IMG/VR virus record: IMGVR_UViG_3300044950_000794
Coordinates: 1-55,871 of that record
Direction: 5' to 3' (one strand)
Length of the DNA: 55,871 nucleotides
Source of the DNA: a virus
The position numbers were made by a program, and so were the translations under genes. Within the stretch, counting starts at the first letter, position 1; every line of letters starts with the position of its first letter. The notes under the pieces are model-generated. The model saw nothing but the letters and a program-made list of their open reading frames with translations. It did no database searches and was not told the DNA's origin. Below, piece by piece: positions 49,457 to 55,871 of this stretch.

Positions 49457-50401
49457 TTACTTCACGAGGCTCATTGTGGTTCGGCAGTTGGCGTGGAACG
49501 GGGGTACTTGTACCCCGTCTGCGCTGAGTTGGGTGCTGTCCTTGCCATCAACGTCCTCAAGGGTAAGCCATGGGGCCTCAGCGGCTATGTCTTTCGGCGT
49601 GACCCGTGCCAGCTTCTCCAAACGCTGCACCGCGTCTGCCAGCCAGAACACCTTGCCATCCAGCGCCCGGCAGACCGGGGTGGTTGCCTTGTCTATAACC
49701 GCGTCCAAGCGATAGCCCGTGTAGCCAAGGCTCAGGCCCGCCCGTGTGAGGCCGTAGTGGTAGGCCCGGCTTGACGCCTGATTTGCGACCAGTCTCCAAT
49801 ATGGTACGCTCTTGAGGCGGGTGGCCAGCTTGGCCCGCATGGCCCTGAAGAACGTGTCATCAAGCCCTTCGCCTGTCTGTATCTTGTTGAGGATATCGCC
49901 GGTGATCGACGGCATGATGATCCTGTTGAAGTGGTTGTTCGTGAAGTACTTGGCGCTGGCCACCATACCCGCCTCAACCAGCGGTCGGGTGGGTAACTTC
50001 GCAAAGCCTGCGAAGCCCCCAGCCCGCTTGTTCCCCGCGTTGACAATGTACCCGATGTAGGATGAAACGGCCTTGTCCACTGATGGCGTCCATGCTCCGC
50101 GCATAACCGTATCCAGCTTGTCTAGTTCAGCCAGAATACGACTATCGTTGGTGCGGCGTGCTGTGACCTTAGGCCCCTCAAGGCCTGTGATCTTGTCGTA
50201 CTCCTTCAGGGCGATTACGCCCGCCCGCGCCACGGCCTGACCCAGCAACTTGGCCAGACCCAACTCCTCACGGTAGGTATCATAGGTATCCCCCTCGGCT
50301 TTGGCCCGCTTAACGCGCCCGGCCATGGCGTCTTCCGCTTCATCGTCGGTGCGCCAAGTCCATATATCGGACCCGCCCCATTCGTCCAGAGGCATGGTCA
50401 T
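49457..50401 (-). CDS. head morphogenesis protein, phage Mu F-like
   Basis: A protein of 314 residues. The C-terminal signature KATTPVCRALDGKVFWL and VPPFHANCRTTMSLVK (Cys, and HxNCR) defines the Mu gpF/SPP1 gp7 minor head family. Found in low copy inside the head, helping head assembly and DNA entry. ATGA-coupled to the portal gene. Confidence 0.9.
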   Translation of the reverse strand: MTMPLDEWGGSDIWTWRTDDEAEDAMAGRVKRAKAEGDTYDTYREELGLAKLLGQAVARAGVIALKEYDKITGLEGPKVTARRTNDSRILAELDKLDTVMRGAWTPSVDKAVSSYIGYIVNAGNKRAGGFAGFAKLPTRPLVEAGMVASAKYFTNNHFNRIIMPSITGDILNKIQTGEGLDDTFFRAMRAKLATRLKSVPYWRLVANQASSRAYHYGLTRAGLSLGYTGYRLDAVIDKATTPVCRALDGKVFWLADAVQRLEKLARVTPKDIAAEAPWLTLEDVDGKDSTQLSADGVQVPPFHANCRTTMSLVK

Positions 50402-52209
50402 GGTGTTACCTCGGTCACCGGGGCTTCCCAGACGTAGTTGCCACCCATAGCATCCGCGCGGCGGGTACTGTGCGTGCTCCGGGCGGTTGCCTGTTCATGG
50501 CTGGCTCCACCGGCACACCACTTGACGTCCCGGTGGGTGCTCACCGTTGCCGCTCGTTGGGTGCTTCTACTTACCGTCGCTGTGGGCACCTTGCGAGTGC
50601 GCTTGCGAGTAGCTTTCACCGCGTCCCCGTCACCGGGGCTGGGTGCGATGGGTGGCTCGGGCGGTGCGGCTGGGCTGGTGGCCACGAAGTCACCGGTAAC
50701 GGGGTCCACGCGCTGCCCCCTTGAGAACTCGAAGGGCATGTCTCCCCACCCGTCTTCTACCATCGCGATACGCATGTCAAACATGGTGTTGGCCAGTTCA
50801 ATAGCGATGTTGGGGGTCATAGCACCGAGTTGCTCAAACGTCTTGAGCGCTGCCATGATGGCGCTCTCGTCGTGGATACGCGGCGGGTTTGACTTGTACC
50901 GCCAGAACCGCATGGGCCGTCCGTTGTATGTTAGAATGTGGTAGTTGAACAGGTCGTCAGTCTGGGCGCGCTCAGGGCCGAACACTTGACTTTCCGCCAA
51001 GGTCAACGAAGCCTGCGCCACGGCCATGCGCACTTCCTCGGTCAAGCCCGTAAAGATAGCGGGCAGGCGGAAGGATGAACGTATCTTCTTGGCGCTGTTG
51101 CTCTCGTATTCTTGGAAGAATGCGTCCTGTGGCCGCACCTGCATCAGCGGCTCAAGTCGGATATCGGGGCGCTGGATAGTGCCCTTGTCCGAGGCGGCCA
51201 TGTCATCGCCCTTGACCTCAAGCATGACGATCTTGTTTTGCATACCCGTACCACGGGCTTGCTGGATAACGCTCTTGAAGTCGGCCTGCCCCTGCGTGGA
51301 CAACGCACCCCCAAGGATAAGCAACATCATGGCCGGTATACCGTTGTCCTTGAAGTACCCGAGGTTCAGAGTTTCGCTCTCTTGGATGCCCAAGACAGAT
51401 CGCAGGTCACCAATCCAGCGTGGCGCTCCGTAGCGCGATCCGGGGGCGTAGTGCATGTCAATAAGCATATCTGATGCCGCGTCGTCTTGGCCCTCGGCGG
51501 CCATAGCCCTGCCCGTGGTGGCGCTGATAGCCCGAGTGTCGCCCACCTCCCGGAAGTAGGCGCGCTTTGAACCCACCATCTGCACAAGACGGCGAAACCG
51601 GGTCTTGACCTGCATCATGTTGTCACGAGCACCCGGCCTCGGCATGTAGCGCGCGGCCACTGTAACCTCTGTGTCCTGCGTCGTCACCCGCACTGTGTAG
51701 CTTGGGGCGTGGTGTAGCACGTCAGGGAAGCCATCGTCGGGGTTCCGCACTATTTCGATTGTGCCATACCCCGCGCTCTCCTTGTCGATACGGAAGCGTT
51801 TGCGGAGGTCAATCAGCGAGTACTCGCCATTCGGGTGGTCAAGCAAGCCACTTGCACGGGTGTACTCCTCGACTGCCTCAGAGGTATCTTGGCCGCCTTC
51901 AGGCCCCACGTACTCAAGGGTGTACCCGAAACCATCCACGTTTGTAGCCATGGCTTCGATACACGTGCGTAGAACCCCGCTCGACATGGCGTGCTTGTTC
52001 AAGGTTATTGGTGGGTACATCGGCTCAAGGACCGCGAAGCCCGATGCCGCTCCCCCGTAGATGCCCGCGAACTCGTCCTCAAGCTGTTTCGTCAACTGAG
52101 CCTTCAGGGCCTTGTAGTACTCACCAACCTCTGGCGTCTGGGCCACGGTGGTGGTTAGGTGACTAAGGCCCGTGTATTCCTCGGCGCGCTTGCGTGTTCT
52201 GACGTTCAT
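50398..52209 (-). CDS. portal protein
   Basis: A protein of 603 residues with portal features of the PBSX type: ITLNKHAMSSGVLRTCIEAM, RFRIDKESAGYGTIEIVRNP, YGAPRWIGDLRSVLGIQESE, YFKDNGIPAMMLLILGG and FRLPAIFTGLTEEVRMAVAQ. It forms the DNA gateway at the head vertex and joins the neck. The C-terminal ~90 residues after VDPVTGDFVATSP are low-complexity and basic (KATRKRTRKVPTATVSRSTQ). The ribosome site is weak (GGGGCTAG). Confidence 0.92.
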   Translation of the reverse strand: MNVRTRKRAEEYTGLSHLTTTVAQTPEVGEYYKALKAQLTKQLEDEFAGIYGGAASGFAVLEPMYPPITLNKHAMSSGVLRTCIEAMATNVDGFGYTLEYVGPEGGQDTSEAVEEYTRASGLLDHPNGEYSLIDLRKRFRIDKESAGYGTIEIVRNPDDGFPDVLHHAPSYTVRVTTQDTEVTVAARYMPRPGARDNMMQVKTRFRRLVQMVGSKRAYFREVGDTRAISATTGRAMAAEGQDDAASDMLIDMHYAPGSRYGAPRWIGDLRSVLGIQESETLNLGYFKDNGIPAMMLLILGGALSTQGQADFKSVIQQARGTGMQNKIVMLEVKGDDMAASDKGTIQRPDIRLEPLMQVRPQDAFFQEYESNSAKKIRSSFRLPAIFTGLTEEVRMAVAQASLTLAESQVFGPERAQTDDLFNYHILTYNGRPMRFWRYKSNPPRIHDESAIMAALKTFEQLGAMTPNIAIELANTMFDMRIAMVEDGWGDMPFEFSRGQRVDPVTGDFVATSPAAPPEPPIAPSPGDGDAVKATRKRTRKVPTATVSRSTQRAATVSTHRDVKWCAGGASHEQATARSTHSTRRADAMGGNYVWEAPVTEVTP

Positions 52210-52242
52210 AGGTTTCTAGCCCCTGTATATACCCGTTGCCCG

Positions 52243-52271
52243 ACCCTAGATAATAGCTGAGGTGCGGTCAA
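52243..52271 (-). promoter_or_regulatory. candidate head-operon promoter
   Basis: In the 90-bp gap upstream of the portal gene: TTGACC, 17-bp spacer, poor -10 TAGGGT. It lacks the common operator. Could be a late promoter needing an activator, or chance. Confidence 0.3.
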
Positions 52272-52299
52272 CCACCCTATGCGGCTGCCCCGGCGTATG

Positions 52300-52668
52300 C
52301 TACCGGCGCGTGGACCTCATAACCAGCCCGTTACCCTGCGCGTCCCTGAACAGCAGGAGTGCGTCATCCCATGAGGTGTAGACGTAGTCGACCCTAAGCC
52401 ATCCCCCGGTCTGCCCGTTGTGTCTGGATATCCTTAGGGTCATCGTGATCGCGTGGTGCGGTACAGCGTTGTAGTTGTCGGGGTCTATCGGTCTTGAGCA
52501 TGCTAACGCACCGGGGGTAAGCCATAGCACCGGAAACCGTACGGATGGATACAGGTGGTCAACGCTGAAAGAGCGGGAGAGGCTGCCCACCCATATGGGG
52601 CTGCCCTCCACGCCGGGAGCATCGAGTGCAATGACCGGTAAGCCCACGGGCGCGGCCACCATCACCAT
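52300..52668 (-). CDS. hypothetical protein
   Basis: A protein of 122 residues (MVMVAAPVGLPVIALDAPGV). Beta-rich; RTGGWLRVDYVYTSWDDAL-like end segment. Overlaps the ParB-fold gene by seven bases and comes before the head operon. Unrecognised. Confidence 0.68.
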   Translation of the reverse strand: MVMVAAPVGLPVIALDAPGVEGSPIWVGSLSRSFSVDHLYPSVRFPVLWLTPGALACSRPIDPDNYNAVPHHAITMTLRISRHNGQTGGWLRVDYVYTSWDDALLLFRDAQGNGLVMRSTRR

Positions 52669-53249
52669 AGCATAAGCCCCGCACGTGTTGCCCGCTCCAT
52701 GAGGTCTTGGGGTACGTTGCGTCTGACGAAGTTCCGCACCCGGTGCGGCGTAAGCACGTAACCGTCAAGGTGCATGATCCCTGACAACGCCTTTGCCACT
52801 ATGCGATGGTTGCCGTCTATCACGTGCGCCTGCGTGCCGTCTTCGGACAGTACGACCATCACTGGTTCGTCATAAGTGCCCTTGGCCTTGCGTATCGCGG
52901 CCACGTCCGCTGCGTCCTCAGCCTTCAGGTCGTTGCGCTGCATCATGCCCAGAACCTCGAGCAGTTCTAGTTCAATGCACACGGTGTCATCATTCCTCAG
53001 GTCTTCTCGTAGTGCCTTGACGTTGTACAGGTCTAGGATGCCGTCATGGTCATGCAGATACACCTCCGTAAGCGCCTTCTGGTCCGGGTTGGCCAGATAG
53101 TGAACTGCGGTCCCCGTGTAGTTTTGTCGGCAGTACCCGTGCTCATACCCAGAGAAATGCTCGTTGTACACCCCAGCCAACGGCCTCAGGTTCATGCCGC
53201 ACCGCACGCAAACGGTCGGGAACTTGTTCGGTAACTTCGTGTCAAGCAC
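52662..53249 (-). CDS. ParB-fold protein with N-terminal zinc ribbon
   Basis: A protein of 195 residues from GTG overlapping the methylase-like gene end. N-terminal C14/C17 (VCVRCG) with HGYC at 37-40 make a probable zinc site. The later part (EPVMVVLSEDGTQAHVIDGN, then HRIVAKAL) has the ParB/Srx strand-turn with DGNHR, the nucleotide-contacting motif of this superfamily. Such proteins may be nucleases, NTPases or DNA-modification partners. Palindrome copy 19 falls in its 3' part. Confidence 0.8.
   Translation of the reverse strand: MLDTKLPNKFPTVCVRCGMNLRPLAGVYNEHFSGYEHGYCRQNYTGTAVHYLANPDQKALTEVYLHDHDGILDLYNVKALREDLRNDDTVCIELELLEVLGMMQRNDLKAEDAADVAAIRKAKGTYDEPVMVVLSEDGTQAHVIDGNHRIVAKALSGIMHLDGYVLTPHRVRNFVRRNVPQDLMERATRAGLMLW
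52735..52747. repeat. dispersed palindrome, copy 19
   Basis: CGCACCCGGTGCG in the ParB-fold gene, read as TPHRVRN, a third reading frame. Confidence 0.87.
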
Positions 53250-54006
53250 GTGGGCGCTCCCTCTTCCTGATTGTGATCACGGGCTTGGTTGGCCGCGTGC
53301 GCTTGCGTATGGTTACCTCTGCGGCTTTACGCTTGCGGTCGCAGGCATTGGCATGAGGTACGAACTGCCGGTACCCCATGGTATAAGACACGTCTATCTT
53401 CGACCCGCTCAGGCTGTCGCCGTGCGTGACCCTGCCCGCTATGCCGCTCACGGATAGCTGCACATAGGCCATTCTGTACGCGCGCTCGGATAAGTCCGTC
53501 GCATCAACGAACATCACGGTGGATGGGTCGTAACCGGATTCACGCAGGTTTGACGCCAATGCGAGTACCATGGCCCCGGCCCCGACGGCTGGTTCGGCCA
53601 TGGTGAAGTAACCGTTGCTTTTAATGAGGGTGGGCACGTCGGTGCACTGCATAGCGGCCATCAGCTTACATACCTCAAAGGGCGTGAAGAACTGCCCTTG
53701 CTCGGCACGCAGCACACCTAGTTCACCCGCGAGCATCCCTAGATAATCCATGTTCGGGGAGTTCTCGAAGCACTCGGCTAGCAGGGCCGGGAACACTTTG
53801 CGAATGTCGTCTGCGGGCCACCGACTAACCTCCCGCATGTACCGCCCCTCTAGGGCATTGCGTCGGGCTTCGTCTGCTTTCGGGTCCAACTTGGCCAGTG
53901 CGCAGAAGGACAGTTCCAGAAAAGCATCAAACGCCTCAACTTGGTTGAAGCGTCTGGGCAACTGTCCATATAGTTTCAAGGCTTTGGCTAGGGCCGGGTG
54001 GGCCAT
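53242..54006 (-). CDS. N6-adenine methylase-like protein, catalytic motif not seen
   Basis: A protein of 254 residues. It has the HsdM-like motif X GQFFTP (104-109) and motif I AEPAVGAGAMVLALA (137-151) for S-adenosylmethionine, followed by a motif II/III-like VDATDLSERAYRMAYVQLSV and GDSL (196-199). The expected (D/N)PP(Y/F) motif IV is absent; the chain passes into KIDVSYTMGYRQFVPHANAC and a basic tail with two copies of IRKRxRP. So it may bind the cofactor or DNA without methylating. First gene after P12. Confidence 0.8.
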   Translation of the reverse strand: MAHPALAKALKLYGQLPRRFNQVEAFDAFLELSFCALAKLDPKADEARRNALEGRYMREVSRWPADDIRKVFPALLAECFENSPNMDYLGMLAGELGVLRAEQGQFFTPFEVCKLMAAMQCTDVPTLIKSNGYFTMAEPAVGAGAMVLALASNLRESGYDPSTVMFVDATDLSERAYRMAYVQLSVSGIAGRVTHGDSLSGSKIDVSYTMGYRQFVPHANACDRKRKAAEVTIRKRTRPTKPVITIRKRERPRA

Positions 54007-54031
54007 GTGTGTTCTCCCTCGCTGCCCACCC

Positions 54032-54060
54032 TTTGTAGCCCTATAGGGTTACCGTGTCAA
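54032..54060 (-). promoter_or_regulatory. operator-promoter P12
   Basis: -35 TTGACA, 17-bp spacer, -10 TACAAA; operator GTAACCCTATAGGGCTAC at 54035-54052. The stop of the IbrB-like gene lies within the -35. It drives the methylase-like/ParB genes and possibly the head operon. Confidence 0.83.
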
Positions 54061-54824
54061 GCGATTGGCCTTGTGCGCTTACGCGGTGCAGGCGGCTCAG
54101 TCGGTCTGACGGCGGCCTCGGCACTGTTAGGCCGCACCGGGTGCGCTACTTTGTCATGCTCAATCCTCACGCGTATCTGACGGCGCGTCTCCCATGCCGC
54201 CGTGTACTGTGCGTCTTGGAACAGCTTGGAAAATCCGGTCACGTGCTTCAGACGTGCCAACTCTTCAGGGATCATCCCGAGTTCGTTGCATATCTCCTTG
54301 TCGTCCCAGCCCTCCTCAAGCATGGCGAACACCATGCTGGCCATGCCGTCAATGGAGTGCTTACCCCGCGCCCGATTATGGCGCACCGTTGACGCCATGC
54401 GGTCGTTGATGGGCTTGTCAATCACAACGATGGGCAAGAGGCCACAGTTACGCTCGTGGATATCCGGGTTGTTCTTGCAGGTGAAGTACCGGTGGAAGCC
54501 GTCAACGATCACATACTTCCCTATGGTCTCGTCCCAGATGGTGACGACGGGCTGCGTGTATCCGTCATTCAGGATTGACAGATACAGAAGGCGCATTTCC
54601 TTCTCGGCCACTGAGTTGGGGTTGTAGTCGTTTGGCTGCACCATGTCCACGGGAACCCAGAGGATATTGTCAACCGGCTGCGCTGCCACCGGGGACAGTT
54701 CTTTGCTGAGGAACGTGCGGACCTCGCCTAGCCACCGCATAAGGGCTTGCGGGTCGTCTGTCCCGTGAGCCTCGTCAATCAGGGCCTTGGCCAGTGTGTC
54801 TGACATTGCGTGCATGGTGGTCAT
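54057..54824 (-). CDS. ParB-fold protein, IbrB-like
   Basis: A protein of 255 residues. The ParB N-terminal-type domain is at about 50-160: VPVDMVQPNDYNPNSVAEKE, ILNDGYTQPVVTIWDE and VIVDGFHRYFTC (motif DGFHR), followed by a helical DNA-binding-like part (DDKEICNELGMIPEELARLK). It partners the PP-loop gene immediately upstream by an ATGA overlap, the standard IbrA-IbrB arrangement. IbrB proteins are described as transcription co-factors in E. coli; in phages the role is not established. The end carries APRKRTRPIA and the palindrome copy 20. Confidence 0.84.
   Translation of the reverse strand: MTTMHAMSDTLAKALIDEAHGTDDPQALMRWLGEVRTFLSKELSPVAAQPVDNILWVPVDMVQPNDYNPNSVAEKEMRLLYLSILNDGYTQPVVTIWDETIGKYVIVDGFHRYFTCKNNPDIHERNCGLLPIVVIDKPINDRMASTVRHNRARGKHSIDGMASMVFAMLEEGWDDKEICNELGMIPEELARLKHVTGFSKLFQDAQYTAAWETRRQIRVRIEHDKVAHPVRPNSAEAAVRPTEPPAPRKRTRPIA
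54133..54145. repeat. dispersed palindrome, copy 20
   Basis: CGCACCGGGTGCG in the IbrB-like gene, read as AHPVR. Confidence 0.87.
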
Positions 54825-55871
54825 CCGTGTCTCCGTTCTGTTATGTCGCCACCTTTTCGCCCACGGTTCTTAGCGAACCGGCCATGGCTAGCGGCAAACG
54901 TGGTCAATTTCACCCCGTGGTAGTCATCGGTCAAGACCGCTTTGATCTGTGCTCTCACGAGGTCATGATGGGCTTCGATATCATAGTTGTCGCACCACCG
55001 CCTGAAGGTGGTGTGGAACAGGGTGCGTTTATCCGGGTCAGTGATCAAGTTGTCCACGAGGTGGTCACGGTACTCGTACCACGTGGCAAACATGGGCGGC
55101 AACGCCTTGGGGGCCATGAATTCCTTTTTGAGTTGCCCGACTGCGTGCACCCCGTGCACCCGGTGCACTAGGGCCTCGTAGGTCTGAGGCTCAATCTCTT
55201 GCAGGTAGTACAGGCTGGTCAGCGCAGTGTCGTGATGCAGGCTTGATACACGCATGTTTTGGACTGGAACACCATACCGGTACATATAATCGTAGATGCG
55301 GCAATAGGGCCATTCGTTGTCGTGGATGGCCTTCCAGATATCAGTGTATGACCAGTCGTAAAGCGGGTAGAAGGTGTAGTGGTCAATGGCTTTGTTTTCG
55401 ACCTTGCCCCACGTGCGGCCCTTGTAGGTGGCATAGGACGTCAGACCCTTCATGCGCGCCGGGCTTTCCTCGCACCGCACCCCGGCCAGCTTGCAGATAC
55501 GGCCATTCGGAAAGATGCTCTCGGCTACCTTTCCGAACAACTCGCCAAAGGTCAAGGTGCCAAACGTGTTCTCGTGGATGCTGTTAGGCTCCTTCTCACG
55601 CATCCACTTGTCGCCCTCGTTCCAGCAGTACAGCCACTCCACCTCGGTAGACGATCCGTTGGAAATGCGCAGCGGGCACTGAAGCCAGACGGGGATCACC
55701 CGTGGGTCGTTCATCACGTCTCTCACGTAGTCGATGGTGGCCGCATATTCAGCCTCTTGGTCAATGAACAGCACGTGCAGGGGCAGTCGCCCAAGTTCCC
55801 CGGCCACTTTGAGGGCCATGTTCAAGACCACCGTGCTATCCTTGCCGCCGCTGAAGTTCACGATGACGTTG
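54821..55871 (-). CDS. PAPS-reductase-like PP-loop protein, IbrA-like (5' end cut)
   Basis: At least 350 residues; the frame continues past the window edge (codons reading NVIVNFSGGKDST), so the true start lies outside. PP-loop motif SGGKDS, then FIDQEAEYAATIDYV, cysteines in QCPLRIS and RICKLAGVRCEESPARM, and YPLYDWSYTDIWKAI, all typical of the PAPS-reductase-like IbrA group, which activates substrates by adenylation. The RxxExxxR-like pocket CEESPAR is intact. Forms a pair with the IbrB-like gene. Palindrome copy 21 encodes VHRVHGVH. Confidence 0.86.
   Translation of the reverse strand, partial: NVIVNFSGGKDSTVVLNMALKVAGELGRLPLHVLFIDQEAEYAATIDYVRDVMNDPRVIPVWLQCPLRISNGSSTEVEWLYCWNEGDKWMREKEPNSIHENTFGTLTFGELFGKVAESIFPNGRICKLAGVRCEESPARMKGLTSYATYKGRTWGKVENKAIDHYTFYPLYDWSYTDIWKAIHDNEWPYCRIYDYMYRYGVPVQNMRVSSLHHDTALTSLYYLQEIEPQTYEALVHRVHGVHAVGQLKKEFMAPKALPPMFATWYEYRDHLVDNLITDPDKRTLFHTTFRRWCDNYDIEAHHDLVRAQIKAVLTDDYHGVKLTTFAASHGRFAKNRGRKGGDITERRHG
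55156..55166. repeat. dispersed palindrome, copy 21 (variant flanks)
   Basis: GCACCCGGTGC core flanked by T and A, giving 15-bp symmetry GTGCACCCGGTGCAC. It has a neighbouring half-site GTGCACC, so it may partly reflect local repeats. Confidence 0.7.

Noticed and set aside
6317-54145. APGA as a conserved peptide motif in many proteins
   Set aside because: The same 13-bp palindrome is also read as HPVR or PHRV and occurs between genes, so the DNA sequence is what recurs.
19131-55166. CRISPR array from the dispersed repeats
   Set aside because: Copies are 1-5 kb apart, not in an array with uniform spacers, and no cas gene is present.
391-55682. Many plus-strand open frames, including ones of 226 and 254 codons at 4272-4952 and 21493-22257
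   Set aside because: All are antisense to well-supported minus-strand genes with good ribosome sites; they result from high GC third positions.
54821-55871. Naming the PP-loop gene a DndC phosphorothioation enzyme
   Set aside because: The adjacent ParB partner and sequence pattern fit the IbrA/IbrB group better; DndB, D and E are absent.
1-55871. Identifying the host genus or phage genus
   Set aside because: Gene order and GC content fit several proteobacterial siphophage groups; nothing in the window alone decides between them.

Overview
This window is a contiguous piece of a tailed (siphovirus-type) phage or prophage genome. Every gene I could support lies on the minus strand, so the genome reads from high to low coordinates. 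The GC content is high. The tail-tip genes are of the lambda M-L-K-I-J type, and the -35/-10 boxes are of the sigma70 type. Together these point to a high-GC Gram-negative (proteobacterial) host; a more exact host cannot be read from the sequence. No terminase, replication, integrase or clear lysis gene lies inside the window, and both ends cut through genes.

Reading in gene direction, the right end (55.9-52.3 kb) carries a nucleic-acid-enzyme module: a PAPS-reductase-like PP-loop protein and a ParB-fold partner (an IbrA/IbrB-like pair), an adenine-methylase-like protein without a visible catalytic motif, and a second ParB-fold protein. Next comes the head module (52.2-44.0 kb): portal, Mu-F-like head morphogenesis protein, XkdF-like protease, scaffold-like protein, major capsid protein, two small structural proteins and a head-tail connector.

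From 43.9 to 19.5 kb there are about 55 tightly packed small genes, mostly unrecognised, joined by stop/start overlaps. Identifiable members are an HNH nuclease, a DUF262 protein, a Gp88-family protein with an N-terminal winged-helix-like part, a Cys-cluster protein, an XRE-type regulator and a large AAA+ ATPase. From 19.5 kb to the left end lies the neck/tail module: connector, tail terminator, tail tube, tail chaperones G and G-T joined by a probable -1 frameshift, tape measure, M, L (with four C-terminal cysteines), K (JAMM + NlpC/P60), I, J, and tail-tip/fibre proteins.

Two features run across the whole window. (1) Twelve minus-strand promoters share one architecture: an 18-bp inverted repeat GTAACCC-N4-GGTTTAC fills the spacer between a TTGAC(A) -35 and a TAC(A)xx -10. 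Each sits at the head of an operon, and one has a second operator 21 bp away. A single DNA-binding protein could switch nearly all these operons together. (2) A perfect odd palindrome, CGCACC[C/G]GGTGCG, occurs about 21 times, inside genes (in different reading frames) and between them, in both orientations of its central base. This looks like a genome-wide protein-binding or modification site and is the most striking undescribed signal here.
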